From: Halorhodospira sp. | GTDB lineage: Bacteria; Pseudomonadota; Gammaproteobacteria; Nitrococcales; Halorhodospiraceae | Assembly (NCBI GenBank): GCA_007127935.1 | Contig: SKYL01000271.1 | Coordinates: forward strand, 1-9,645 | Length of the DNA stretch: 9,645 nt | Direction of reading: 5' to 3' | Shown here: positions 1 through 7,631 of the stretch, one piece after another | Position numbering within the stretch: the stretch's first letter is position 1 | Layout: each line of letters begins with the position of its first letter | Notes under the pieces: generated by a model | The model's database searches: none | Seen by the model: only the letters and a program-made list of their open reading frames with translations | What the model was told of the DNA's origin: nothing | Made by a program: the position numbers and the translations under genes

Positions 1-935
1 CGGGGGTGGTCCTGGGCTCTTTCTGGATCTTCTTCGCGGGCAACCTGCTGCTGGGGATCTATCAGGGCTTCGCCATGTACTACCGCTTCGCCGCCGCCGA
101 CTGCGCCGGCGAGGCGTTCCGCAGCAAGGCCATCTCGCTGGTGCTGGTGGGCGGCGTGGCGGCGGCCTTTCTCGGCCCGTGGAACGCCAACTACGGCCAA
201 CTGCTGTGGAGCGCGGCGCCGGAGGCGGGGCCGTATCTGATCGTGGTCGGCGCGTCGATCCTCGCCACGATACTGGTGGGCATGCTGCGGGTACCGCCGG
301 TCCGGGAACCGTTGGGCGGCGACGGGCAACGCCCGATGGCGGTGATCGCCCGGCAGCCGGCGTTCGTGGTGGCGGTGCTAGCCGCGGCGGTGGGCTACGC
401 GGTGATGGTCCTGGTCATGACGGCGACGCCCCTCGCCGTCCGGCAGGCCGGTTTCGGCATGGATCAGGCGGCCTTCGTGATGCAGTGGCACGTCCTGGGG
501 ATGTTCCTGCCGTCGTTCTTCACCGGCCACCTCATCGCCCGTTTCGGGGTCTTGAACATCCTCACCGCCGGCGTGCTGATCCTGGTGGTCTCGGCGGCCG
601 TGGCGGTCTCGGGGGTCGCGCTGTGGCAGTTCTGGATCGCCCTGGTCTTGCTGGGGGTCGGGTGGAACTTCCTCTTCGTCGGCGGCAGCACCTTGCTGAC
701 CCAGGTCCACACCCAGGCGGAACGCGGCAAGACCCAAGGGGTCAATGACTTGACGATCTTCTCGCTGGTGGCGCTGGGATCGCTGGCGGCGGGGGCGTTG
801 CTTCACCACATCGGCTGGGCCGGCCTGAATCTGGCCATGCTGCCGCCGCTGATGGTGACGCTGGCTGCCATCACATGGCTCCGCGCCGGCGCCGGGGCGC
901 GGCGGGCGGCAGAGCGCGGGGCCGGAAGCAGCTAA
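1..935 (+). CDS. MFS transporter, 5'-truncated by the window edge
   Basis: This is the C-terminal three quarters of a major facilitator superfamily permease in the inner membrane. The frame is open to the left edge, so the GTG at 6 is unlikely to be the true start. About 310 residues are visible against roughly 400 for the family. About nine hydrophobic segments can be seen. A polar central loop (PPVREPLGGDGQRP, about residues 97-110 counted from the GTG) separates the N- and C-terminal bundles. The segment YRFAAADCAGEAFRSKAIS fits an N-half helix and loop, and ERGKTQGVNDLTIF (about 239-252) resembles the conserved loop-helix of the C-terminal bundle. The substrate cannot be read from sequence. 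The ArsR-rhodanese regulator starts 21 bp downstream on the same strand, so the two are probably cotranscribed. The permease may therefore be under that regulator's control and handle a thiol, sulfur compound or toxic ion; this is inference only. The MFS assignment is firm. Confidence 0.88.
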   Translation, partial: GVVLGSFWIFFAGNLLLGIYQGFAMYYRFAAADCAGEAFRSKAISLVLVGGVAAAFLGPWNANYGQLLWSAAPEAGPYLIVVGASILATILVGMLRVPPVREPLGGDGQRPMAVIARQPAFVVAVLAAAVGYAVMVLVMTATPLAVRQAGFGMDQAAFVMQWHVLGMFLPSFFTGHLIARFGVLNILTAGVLILVVSAAVAVSGVALWQFWIALVLLGVGWNFLFVGGSTLLTQVHTQAERGKTQGVNDLTIFSLVALGSLAAGALLHHIGWAGLNLAMLPPLMVTLAAITWLRAGAGARRAAERGAGSS

Positions 936-956
936 GTATTTTTTCGCGAGGTCTTT

Positions 957-1625
957 ATGCAGAAGCGGCAACAGAAACGTGAGCTCTTTGCCCAATTCGC
1001 TTCGGTGGCGAAGGCGCTGGGCCACGAGTACCGGCTGGAGTTGCTGGAGTTCATCGCCCAGGGCGAGCGCAGCGTCGAGGCGCTGACCCGGTTGACGGCC
1101 CTGCCGGTGGGCACCGTCTCCCAGCACCTCCAGCAACTGCGGCGAGCGGGCCTGGTGACGGCGCGCAAGGACGGAAAGTACGTCTACTACGCGCTGGCCG
1201 GAGACGAGGTCTCAAAACTGCTGGCGGCGCTGCGCCACGTGGCGGAACACAACCTGGCGGAGGTGCAGCAATTGGTGGACCGGTACTTCCACCGCCAGTC
1301 GGACCTGGAAGCGGTGACCACCGAGGAGCTGATGGAGCGGCTGCGGACCGGCATGGTCACGCTGTTGGATGTCCGCCCGCCGGAGGAGTACGCCGCCGGA
1401 CACCTGCCCGGCGCGGTGAACATCCCGTTGGGTGAACTGGAGGCGCGTCTGGGCGAGTTGCCGCCCGGCCGTGAGGTGGTGGCCTACTGCCGCGGCCCTT
1501 ACTGCGCCCTGTCGCTGGATGCGGTGGAGAAGCTGCGTGGACGAGGCATCCAGGCGATCCGGCTGGAGGATGGCTATCCGGAGTGGAAGGCGGGCGGGCT
1601 GCCGGTGGAGCGCCCCAAACCGTAG
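957..1625 (+). CDS. ArsR-family transcriptional regulator fused to a rhodanese domain
   Basis: This 222-residue cytoplasmic protein has two domains. Residues about 12-95 form an ArsR/SmtB winged helix. The recognition-helix region is LPVGTVSQHLQQLRRAGLV (49-67), followed by the wing ARKDGKYVYYAL. Residues about 120-218 form a rhodanese domain, with LLDVRPPEEYAAGHLPGAVNIP (137-157) and the active-site loop CRGPYC, cysteines 178 and 183. The C-terminal hallmark is LEDGYPEWKAGGLPV. Rhodaneses carry sulfane sulfur as a persulfide on the loop cysteine. Fusion to a repressor suggests that persulfide or a related thiol species controls DNA binding. There is no cysteine in the winged-helix part, so the two-cysteine sensing known for SqrR/BigR-type ArsR proteins cannot operate there. 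A GAGG ribosome site at 948-951 sits 5 nt before the ATG. The likely target is its own operon with the upstream MFS gene. Confidence 0.92.
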   Translation: MQKRQQKRELFAQFASVAKALGHEYRLELLEFIAQGERSVEALTRLTALPVGTVSQHLQQLRRAGLVTARKDGKYVYYALAGDEVSKLLAALRHVAEHNLAEVQQLVDRYFHRQSDLEAVTTEELMERLRTGMVTLLDVRPPEEYAAGHLPGAVNIPLGELEARLGELPPGREVVAYCRGPYCALSLDAVEKLRGRGIQAIRLEDGYPEWKAGGLPVERPKP

Positions 1626-1650
1626 AGGAGGCGGGCACTTCTCAGGCGAA

Positions 1651-1986
1651 TCACGGGTCCGATGGTTCCAGTCGCAAAATCCAATCCACCAACGTCCGGA
1701 TGTCTTCCTCCGGGACCCGGCGATTGGCCGACATGGCCTCGTCGCCCCAATTTCCCCGGCCGCCGTCTCGCACCTTCGCCACCAAGCGTTCGAAGACCGC
1801 TTCATCGGCGTCGTGATACCGCTTGGCGACATCCCGCCACGCCGGTCCGCGCAGCGTCTTGTCCAGATCGTGGCAATTGAAACAACCGCTGTCCCACGCC
1901 AAGTCGATCATGGCCTCGTCGTCCGCCTGGGCGAAACCCGCGGCGGCCAGAGGCAGTAGAAGCCACAGCACACGGATAGAACCCAT
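1651..1986 (-). CDS. Small monoheme c-type cytochrome, c551-like, exported
   Basis: This 111-residue preprotein begins MGSIRVLWLLLPLAAAGFAQA, a signal peptide with predicted cleavage after about residue 21. The mature part is about 90 residues. A single heme site, CFNCH (residues 35-39), gives two thioether cysteines and the proximal histidine. The C-terminal part (WGDEAMSANRRVPEEDIRTLVDWIL, shown in pieces: W80 to M85, then EEDIRTLVDWIL) matches the class I c551/c552 pattern. There the distal Met precedes the helix that ends in a LVxWIL-like motif. Met85 is the only good distal ligand. The role is probably periplasmic single-electron transfer, with the partner unknown. The ATG at 1986 was chosen because GGGGAGGG lies 3 nt upstream and a signal peptide follows at once; an in-frame extension upstream reaches into slyD and has no such support. 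The gene converges on the ArsR-rhodanese gene (25-bp gap) and diverges from slyD. No oxidase or reductase lies beside it. Confidence 0.88.
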   Translation of the reverse strand: MGSIRVLWLLLPLAAAGFAQADDEAMIDLAWDSGCFNCHDLDKTLRGPAWRDVAKRYHDADEAVFERLVAKVRDGGRGNWGDEAMSANRRVPEEDIRTLVDWILRLEPSDP

Positions 1987-2116
1987 TTTCCCTCCCCATG
2001 GCACGACGCCATAGCTACCCCAAAGATACCCATCATCATAGACGTGGACAGTCTCAACCGTTACGGTGAGCCCCATCGGCAACGCGCCGAACCCATTGCA
2101 AACAAGAGGCGGAAGC
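1987..2116. promoter_or_regulatory. Divergent intergenic region between the cytochrome c gene and slyD
   Basis: This 130-bp region separates two genes that point away from each other, so it must hold a promoter for each unless they are transcribed from farther off. It is more AT-rich than its flanks around 2015-2045. I see no convincing paired -10/-35 hexamers on either strand. It contains a short palindrome at 2057-2067 (ACCGT, one base, ACGGT) and a weak hairpin at 1998-2012 (ATGGC, five bases, GCCAT). Either could be chance. The ribosome sites are GGGGAGGG for the cytochrome, read on the - strand at its right edge, and AGAGGCGGA before slyD. Confidence 0.4.
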
Positions 2117-2593
2117 ATGCAGATCGCGGAACAAAAGGTTGTCACCATCCAGTACACCCTCACCGAAACGCAGGGAGAGGTGCTGGATCAGTCGCCGGAA
2201 GGCGGGTTTGCCTACCTCCACGGCGCGCGGAATATCATTCCCGGCCTGGAACACTCTCTGGAAGGCAAGGAGGCCGGCGACGAGGTCTCGGTGACCATCG
2301 AAGCCGCCGACGCCTACGGCGAGCGGGACGACCGGCTGGTGCAGAGCGTCCCCCGAGAGATGTTCCCGGAAGACGCGGAGCTGCAAGTCGGCAACCGTTT
2401 TCACGGACAGACGCCCGACGGGCAGCCGATGATCCTCACCGTCACCGACGTCAAAGAGGAAGAGGTGGAGGTGGACGCCAACCACCCGCTGGCGGGCACC
2501 ACCCTCCATTTCGAGGTAAAGGTGTTGGACGTGCGGGACGCATCGCCGGAAGAAGTGGAGCACGGCCACGCCCACACGCCGACCCACCACTGA
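2117..2593 (+). CDS. slyD: SlyD-type FKBP peptidyl-prolyl cis-trans isomerase
   Basis: This 158-residue cytoplasmic protein is a prolyl isomerase and chaperone. The FKBP core is split: residues 1-69 (with FAYLHGARNIIPGLEHSLEGK and EAADAYGER) and about 120-142 (NHPLAGTTLHFEVKVLDVR). Between them, at about 70-119, lies the insert-in-flap chaperone domain typical of SlyD, which binds unfolded chains. The tail is short and histidine-rich (HGHAHTPTHH, five His), a reduced version of the metal-binding tail of E. coli SlyD, which delivers nickel to hydrogenase. Some metal binding is plausible, but the cysteine-rich part is absent and there is no cysteine in the protein. An AGAGGCGGA ribosome site stands just before the ATG at 2117. 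Longer in-frame starts (2066) lack one and would add a 17-residue non-conserved leader. The gene ends 18 bp from the converging glk, within a shared stem-loop. Confidence 0.94.
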   Translation: MQIAEQKVVTIQYTLTETQGEVLDQSPEGGFAYLHGARNIIPGLEHSLEGKEAGDEVSVTIEAADAYGERDDRLVQSVPREMFPEDAELQVGNRFHGQTPDGQPMILTVTDVKEEEVEVDANHPLAGTTLHFEVKVLDVRDASPEEVEHGHAHTPTHH

Positions 2594-2594
2594 T

Positions 2595-2663
2595 CCCCGG
2601 AGGCGGCGGCCCTACTCGTCGTCCAGTAGCGCCCGGAGGCCCCATAGGGCCGCCGCCTCGGGG
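2595..2663. terminator. Long GC-rich stem-loop across the converging slyD and glk 3' ends
   Basis: The left arm at 2595-2614 and the right arm at 2645-2663 are inverted copies. Bases 2600-2614 pair perfectly with 2645-2659 (15 bp). After a single bulged G at 2599, CCCC at 2595-2598 pairs with GGGG at 2660-2663, and the loop is 30 nt. The structure starts one base after the slyD stop codon. It contains the glk stop (2612-2614) and the last 17 or so glk codons. It is symmetric, so it would form in both transcripts. No T-run follows on either strand, so it is not a canonical intrinsic terminator. It may act as a 3' stabiliser, a Rho-dependent pause, or a barrier limiting convergent read-through. 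The pairing is seen directly; the function is inferred. Confidence 0.6.
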
Positions 2664-3546
2664 TCGTTGATCAGGCGCACCGGGATCGCGTCCAGGTAGT
2701 CGCGGAAGCGCCCCTTGCCGATGAACCGTTCGTGGAAGCGGGACGCCATCAAGGGGCCGCGCAGCGCGGGCAGAATACCGCCCGCCAAGTAGACACCGCC
2801 GCGGGCGCCAAGGGTCAGCGCCAAGTTGCCGGCCACCATCCCCAAAAAGCGGAAAAAGAGGTCCAGTGTCCGGGCGGCATCCGGGTCGCCTTCATTGGCG
2901 GCGGTAGTGACCCGCTCGGGGGTCGGCGCCGCGCCGCCGTGCAGCGCGCGGTGCAACGCCGCCAAGCCACTCCCGCTCAGCACCGCCTCGGCGGAGACGT
3001 GCCCCAAATCCCGGCGCATCACCGCCAGGACCTCCGCCTCCTCGTCGTCGGAGGCGGCCAGGGTGACGTGACCGCCCTCTCCCGGCACTGCGGTCCAGCC
3101 GCCGCCGCACGGGACAAGACCGGCCACACCGAGGCCGGTGCCCGCGCCAAGCACGGCCAGCGGCGCCCCGGCCATACCGGGGCGGTCGGCCACCGGGGTC
3201 ATCGCCTCCGGCGGCAATTCCGGCAACGCCCGAGCCAGAGCGTGGTAGTCGTTGACCAGCCGGGCGCGGACCGCGCCCACGGATCGCGCCAGCCCGGTCT
3301 CGTCCACCGCCCATCCCAGATTGGTCAGGCGCACCGCACCCGCGGCCACGGGTCCGGCCACCGCCGCCGCCACCACCAGCGGCCCGTCCACGCCGCCCCC
3401 GCTTCCCGCCAGGTAGTCGCCAAAAGCGCTCTCCAGCCCGTCCAGACCCGCGTTGAGGTAGCGCACCGGCACCCCGGGTGGGCCGCCCGGCGCCGCCTCG
3501 GCGATCCGCGTGTGGGTGCCACCCACGTCGGCCAGCAGATACCGCG

Positions 3547-3550
<4 letters not shown>
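2612..3550 (-). CDS. glk: Glucokinase (bacterial Glk family)
   Basis: This 312-residue cytoplasmic ATP-dependent kinase makes glucose-6-phosphate from glucose (EC 2.7.1.2). Visible landmarks are the phosphate-binding strand ADVGGTHTR (7-15), LVNDYHALA with the presumed catalytic base Asp101, LGAGTGLG (134-141), and the sugar-binding GEGGH (157-161). Further on are SGSGL (192-196) and GGVYLAGGI (251-259). Length and motif order match the E. coli Glk type (PF02685) rather than ROK kinases, as there is no CXCGXXGCXE zinc motif. The start overlaps the otsA stop as ATGA (3550-3547), so translation is probably coupled. A GGAGG site lies 4 nt upstream, partly inside a small GC hairpin (3552-3566). 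Last gene of the trehalose operon, it would rephosphorylate glucose released from trehalose or taken up from outside. Confidence 0.95.
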
Positions 3551-4946
<1,396 letters not shown>

Positions 4947-4950
<4 letters not shown>

Positions 4951-6734
4951 AGCACCTCCTCCCAGTCCCGGCTCAGGCGCATGGCCGAGTTGATCAACCC
5001 GACCATGCTGTACGTCTGGGGGAAGTTCCCCCACAACTCCCCGCTGCCCGGGTCGATGTCCTCCGACAACAGCCCCACATGGTTGCGCCGCTGGAGGAGG
5101 TTCTCGAACAGGCTGCGGGCCTCCTCGGCGCGCCCCACCGCGGCCAGCGCGTCGATGTACCAGAAGGTACAGGTGGTGAACGCCGTGCTCGGGGTGCCGA
5201 AATCGTCCTCGTGGATGTAGCGGTAGAGGAAGTCACCGTGGCGCAACTCCTTTTCAACCGCCTGGATGGTGCCGGCCAAGCGGGGGTCCGACGGGTCGAG
5301 AAAACCCAGTTCGTAGAGCAGCATCAGGCTGGCGTCGAGGTCGCGGCCGCCGAATCCCGCAACGTAGGTGTTGCGCTCGGCGTCCCACGCCTCGCGCCGG
5401 ATCACCGCGGCCATCTCCGCCGCCCGCCCCTGCCAGTAACGGGCGCGGTCGGGCAGGTCGATGTGGGCGGCGATGGTGCCCAGGGTACGTGCCGCCGCCC
5501 AGCAAACCGCCGCCGAGAACGTATGCACGGCGGCCATGCCGCGGAACTCCCACGGCCCGGCGTCGGGCTGACGGTAGACCGCCACCGCCTGCTCCCCCAG
5601 CGCCTCCAGCCGCCGGAAGAGCGCCTCATCGCCCCGCCGCTGCAGCCGCTCGTCGAAGAAGAGGTGGGCGGTGGCCAGGATTGCCGAGCCGTAAACGTCA
5701 TTCTGTTGCTGCTCGTAGGCCTGGTTGCCAACCCGCACCGGCCCCATGCCGCGATAGCCGGTCAGCCCTTCGGCCACCGTCTCCACCAGGTCGTCCCGCC
5801 CGTTGATGCGGTAGACCGGGCGCAGCGGCCGGCCGCCGTTGGTGGCGGTGGTGTTGATGATGAACCGCACATAGTGCTCCATGGTCTTGGTGGCGCCCAG
5901 GCGGTTCAGCGCGTTGATGACAAAGTAGGCGTCCCGCAGCCAGCAGTAGCGGTAGTCCCAATTGCGGCCGCTCTCCGGCGCCTCCGGGATGGAGGTGGTG
6001 ACGGCGGCAATCACCGCGCCGGTGTCCTCGTAGGTGTTGAGCTTGAGGGTGATGGCGGCGCGGATCACCGCCTCCTGCCACTCGAAGGGGATCGCCAAGC
6101 CGCGCACCCACTCCTGCCAATAGGTACAGGTGTGCTCGAAGAAGTTGGTCCCGGTCTCCCGGGCGGACAGCGGCACCGTCTCGTCCGGACCGAGGATCAG
6201 CGTCACATCGTGCTCCAGGATGAACGGCGTCTCGTCCACCACCGCGGTCACCGAGGCATCGGTGGTCAAGCGCAGCACCTGGGACGTCCCCACGTAGCGG
6301 ATGTGGTTGCTGCCGTGGGTGATGGCGGGCACCGCCGTGCCGTACTCGAAGACCGGGCGGCAACGGATGCGGATCAACGGAGAGCCGGCCAGACGGCGGA
6401 TCTGGCGAACGACCATCACCGGCCGGAAGGTGCGGCCGAACTGCTCGAACCGGGGAGCGAAATCGGTGACCTCCACCACCCCGCCGTTGCCGTCGAACAG
6501 CCGGGTGACGACGATAGCGGTGTTCCGCAGGTACTCCTGCTCGCTGCGCACCCAGCTGTCCATCTCCACCGCGAACCGGCCCTGGCCGTCCCCCAGGGCC
6601 GGCGGCCCCAACAGGGAGCAAAAGACCGGGTCCCCATCGAATCGCGGCATGCACGCCCAGGTGATCTCGGCGCGGCGATCCACCAGGGCGGCGAAACTGC
6701 AATTTCCAAGAAGGGCCTGATCCAAGGTACTCAC
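4947..6734 (-). CDS. Glycoside hydrolase family 15 protein, probable trehalase
   Basis: This 595-residue protein has no signal peptide and so is cytoplasmic. An N-terminal beta-rich domain (about 1-210, with NCSFAALVDRRAEITWACMPRFD) precedes an (alpha/alpha)6 barrel (about 220-590). GH15 hallmarks are RNWDYRYCWLRDAYF (257-271), WEFRG with the presumed general acid Glu396, and GGRDLDASLMLLYELGFL (462-479). The end has SEDIDPGSGELWGNFPQTYSMVGL, with Glu558 the presumed base. The family includes glucoamylases, glucodextranases and bacterial/archaeal trehalases. Location between otsB and otsA favours hydrolysis of trehalose to two glucose molecules; activity on a maltooligosaccharide or glucan cannot be excluded. 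The GTG at 6734 was chosen because AAGGGAGG ends 5 nt or less upstream and the conserved STLDQALLGNCSFAALVD follows. A GTG at 6752 (6 residues longer) has a weaker site. The gene ends in an ATGA overlap with otsA. Confidence 0.9.
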
Positions 6735-6752
6735 ACGTCCTCCCTTATCCAC

Positions 6753-6779
6753 TTTCCCGTCATCATCCCTTTCCCGTCA
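6753..6779. repeat. 10-bp direct repeat at the otsB/GH15 junction
   Basis: TTTCCCGTCA occurs at 6753-6762 and again at 6770-6779 on the + strand. In the mRNA it reads TGACGGGAAA twice, straddling the otsB stop codon (6765-6763). It may be a small tandem duplication at the gene junction. The second mRNA copy lies just before the alternative GTG at 6752. No function is evident. Confidence 0.35.
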
Positions 6780-7548
6780 CCCCCCCTTCCGCTCCCTCTC
6801 TATATGCGGACCGTTGGCCGTTGAACCAAGCCACCACCGCCTCCGGATCGGGCAGCCGCCACGCCGCCTCGGTGGGCCCGGCCCCCACCTTGATCCCGGC
6901 CCCGCCCATGGCCTGGACGGCGAGGAAGCCGGCCTCGTCGGTAAGATCGTCGCCGAGAAAGACCGGGCGGCGGCCGGCGAACGGCGCCTCGGCCATGAAG
7001 GCGCGCACCGCGCCGCCCTTATCGTGTCCGGCGGGGCGCAACTCGACGACGCACTTTCCGGGCTGGACCTCCAGCGTGCCGCCGGAGGCCGCCGCCAGAC
7101 GCTCCACGACACCACGCAGTTCTTCCTCCAGGGCTGGGGCGCCCCGGTAGTGGACGGCCAGCGCGTCGCCCTTGTCCTCCAGCAACACCCCCGGCTCGGT
7201 GGAGGCGATGCGGCCCAGCTCCCAGCGGGCGCAGGCGATCTGTTCCTCCCCCACCGGCGGGGCACGGTGCAAACCCCCGGCGGCATCGCGCCGCTCCGCA
7301 CCGTGAATCCCGGCCACCGGCAGCCGGAGCGGCGCCACAATGCGGTCCACCGAGGCGATGGAGCGGCCGCTGATCAGGGCCACCGCCCCGCCGGCGCGCG
7401 CCCACAACCGCTCCAAGGTCCCGCGGGCCGCCGGGGTCAGCTCCGCATGTTCCGGGTGGCCGACGATCTCCACCAGCGTGCCGTCCAGATCGATGAAGAA
7501 CGCACCATCCCCCTCCATCCACAAACGATCCGCGCTCTCTTCGCCCAT
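6763..7548 (-). CDS. otsB: Trehalose-6-phosphate phosphatase (HAD superfamily)
   Basis: This 261-residue cytoplasmic HAD phosphatase removes phosphate from trehalose-6-phosphate to give trehalose (EC 3.1.3.12). HAD motif I is FIDLDGTLVEI, with nucleophile Asp20 and acid/base Asp22. Motif II is ALISGRS with Ser60. The motif III lysine is Lys177 in HDKGGAVRAF, and motif IV is FLGDDLTDEAGF (197-208). The cap domain lies between about 90 and 170 (AGIHGAERRD at 79-88 opens it). The ATG at 7548 has GGGAG 6 nt upstream. Upstream in-frame starts (7575 ATG, 7635 TTG) have no ribosome site and the extra residues are not conserved-looking. It is the first gene of the trehalose operon, 28 bp before the GH15 start and 83 bp after the phosphate transporter gene. 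The C-terminal GAEGGVTGKG is low in complexity and probably unstructured. Confidence 0.95.
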   Translation of the reverse strand: MGEESADRLWMEGDGAFFIDLDGTLVEIVGHPEHAELTPAARGTLERLWARAGGAVALISGRSIASVDRIVAPLRLPVAGIHGAERRDAAGGLHRAPPVGEEQIACARWELGRIASTEPGVLLEDKGDALAVHYRGAPALEEELRGVVERLAAASGGTLEVQPGKCVVELRPAGHDKGGAVRAFMAEAPFAGRRPVFLGDDLTDEAGFLAVQAMGGAGIKVGAGPTEAAWRLPDPEAVVAWFNGQRSAYREGAEGGVTGKG

Positions 7549-7596
7549 TCGCGACTCCCGTCGGAGATCTCGCATTACGGTGGCTGCAACCATCGA

Positions 7597-7618
7597 CGAT
7601 GCCATACAGGTGGCATCG
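7597..7618. promoter_or_regulatory. Inverted repeat between the phosphate transporter gene and otsB
   Basis: CGATGCCA at 7597-7604 and TGGCATCG at 7611-7618 are perfect inverted copies with a 6-nt spacer, 22 bp in total. The repeat lies 13 bp past the transporter stop codon and about 50 bp before the otsB start, in the only sizeable gap upstream of the trehalose operon. It could be an operator for a dimeric repressor of otsB. It could also be an RNA hairpin at the transporter transcript end, but no T-run follows on the - strand. I could not find a convincing promoter beside it. Confidence 0.45.
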
Positions 7619-7631
7619 GCAAAGGCCCGAT

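Noticed and set aside
939..944. A run of six T after the MFS gene as an intrinsic terminator
   Set aside because: There is no stem directly before it. The nearest GC hairpin (about 883-904) lies inside the coding sequence some 35 bp away. The next gene starts only 21 bp after the MFS stop.
378..1136. A 252-codon - strand frame opposite the MFS gene end and the regulator start
   Set aside because: Its product is Gln/Arg/His-rich and without a domain; it overlaps two well-supported genes.
2057..2067. Palindrome ACCGT-T-ACGGT upstream of slyD as an operator
   Set aside because: Five-base arms are expected by chance at this scale, and there is no second copy nearby.
1987..2163. A longer N-terminus for the cytochrome, reaching into slyD
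   Set aside because: The signal peptide and a strong ribosome site both place the start at 1986; a 59-residue leader ahead of a signal peptide would prevent normal export.
5079..6824. A 581-codon open frame on the + strand opposite the GH15 gene
   Set aside because: It is a shadow caused by high GC and codon bias of the real gene. Its product is rich in Gly, Arg, Val and His with no domain pattern, and the - strand gene has full GH15 motifs.
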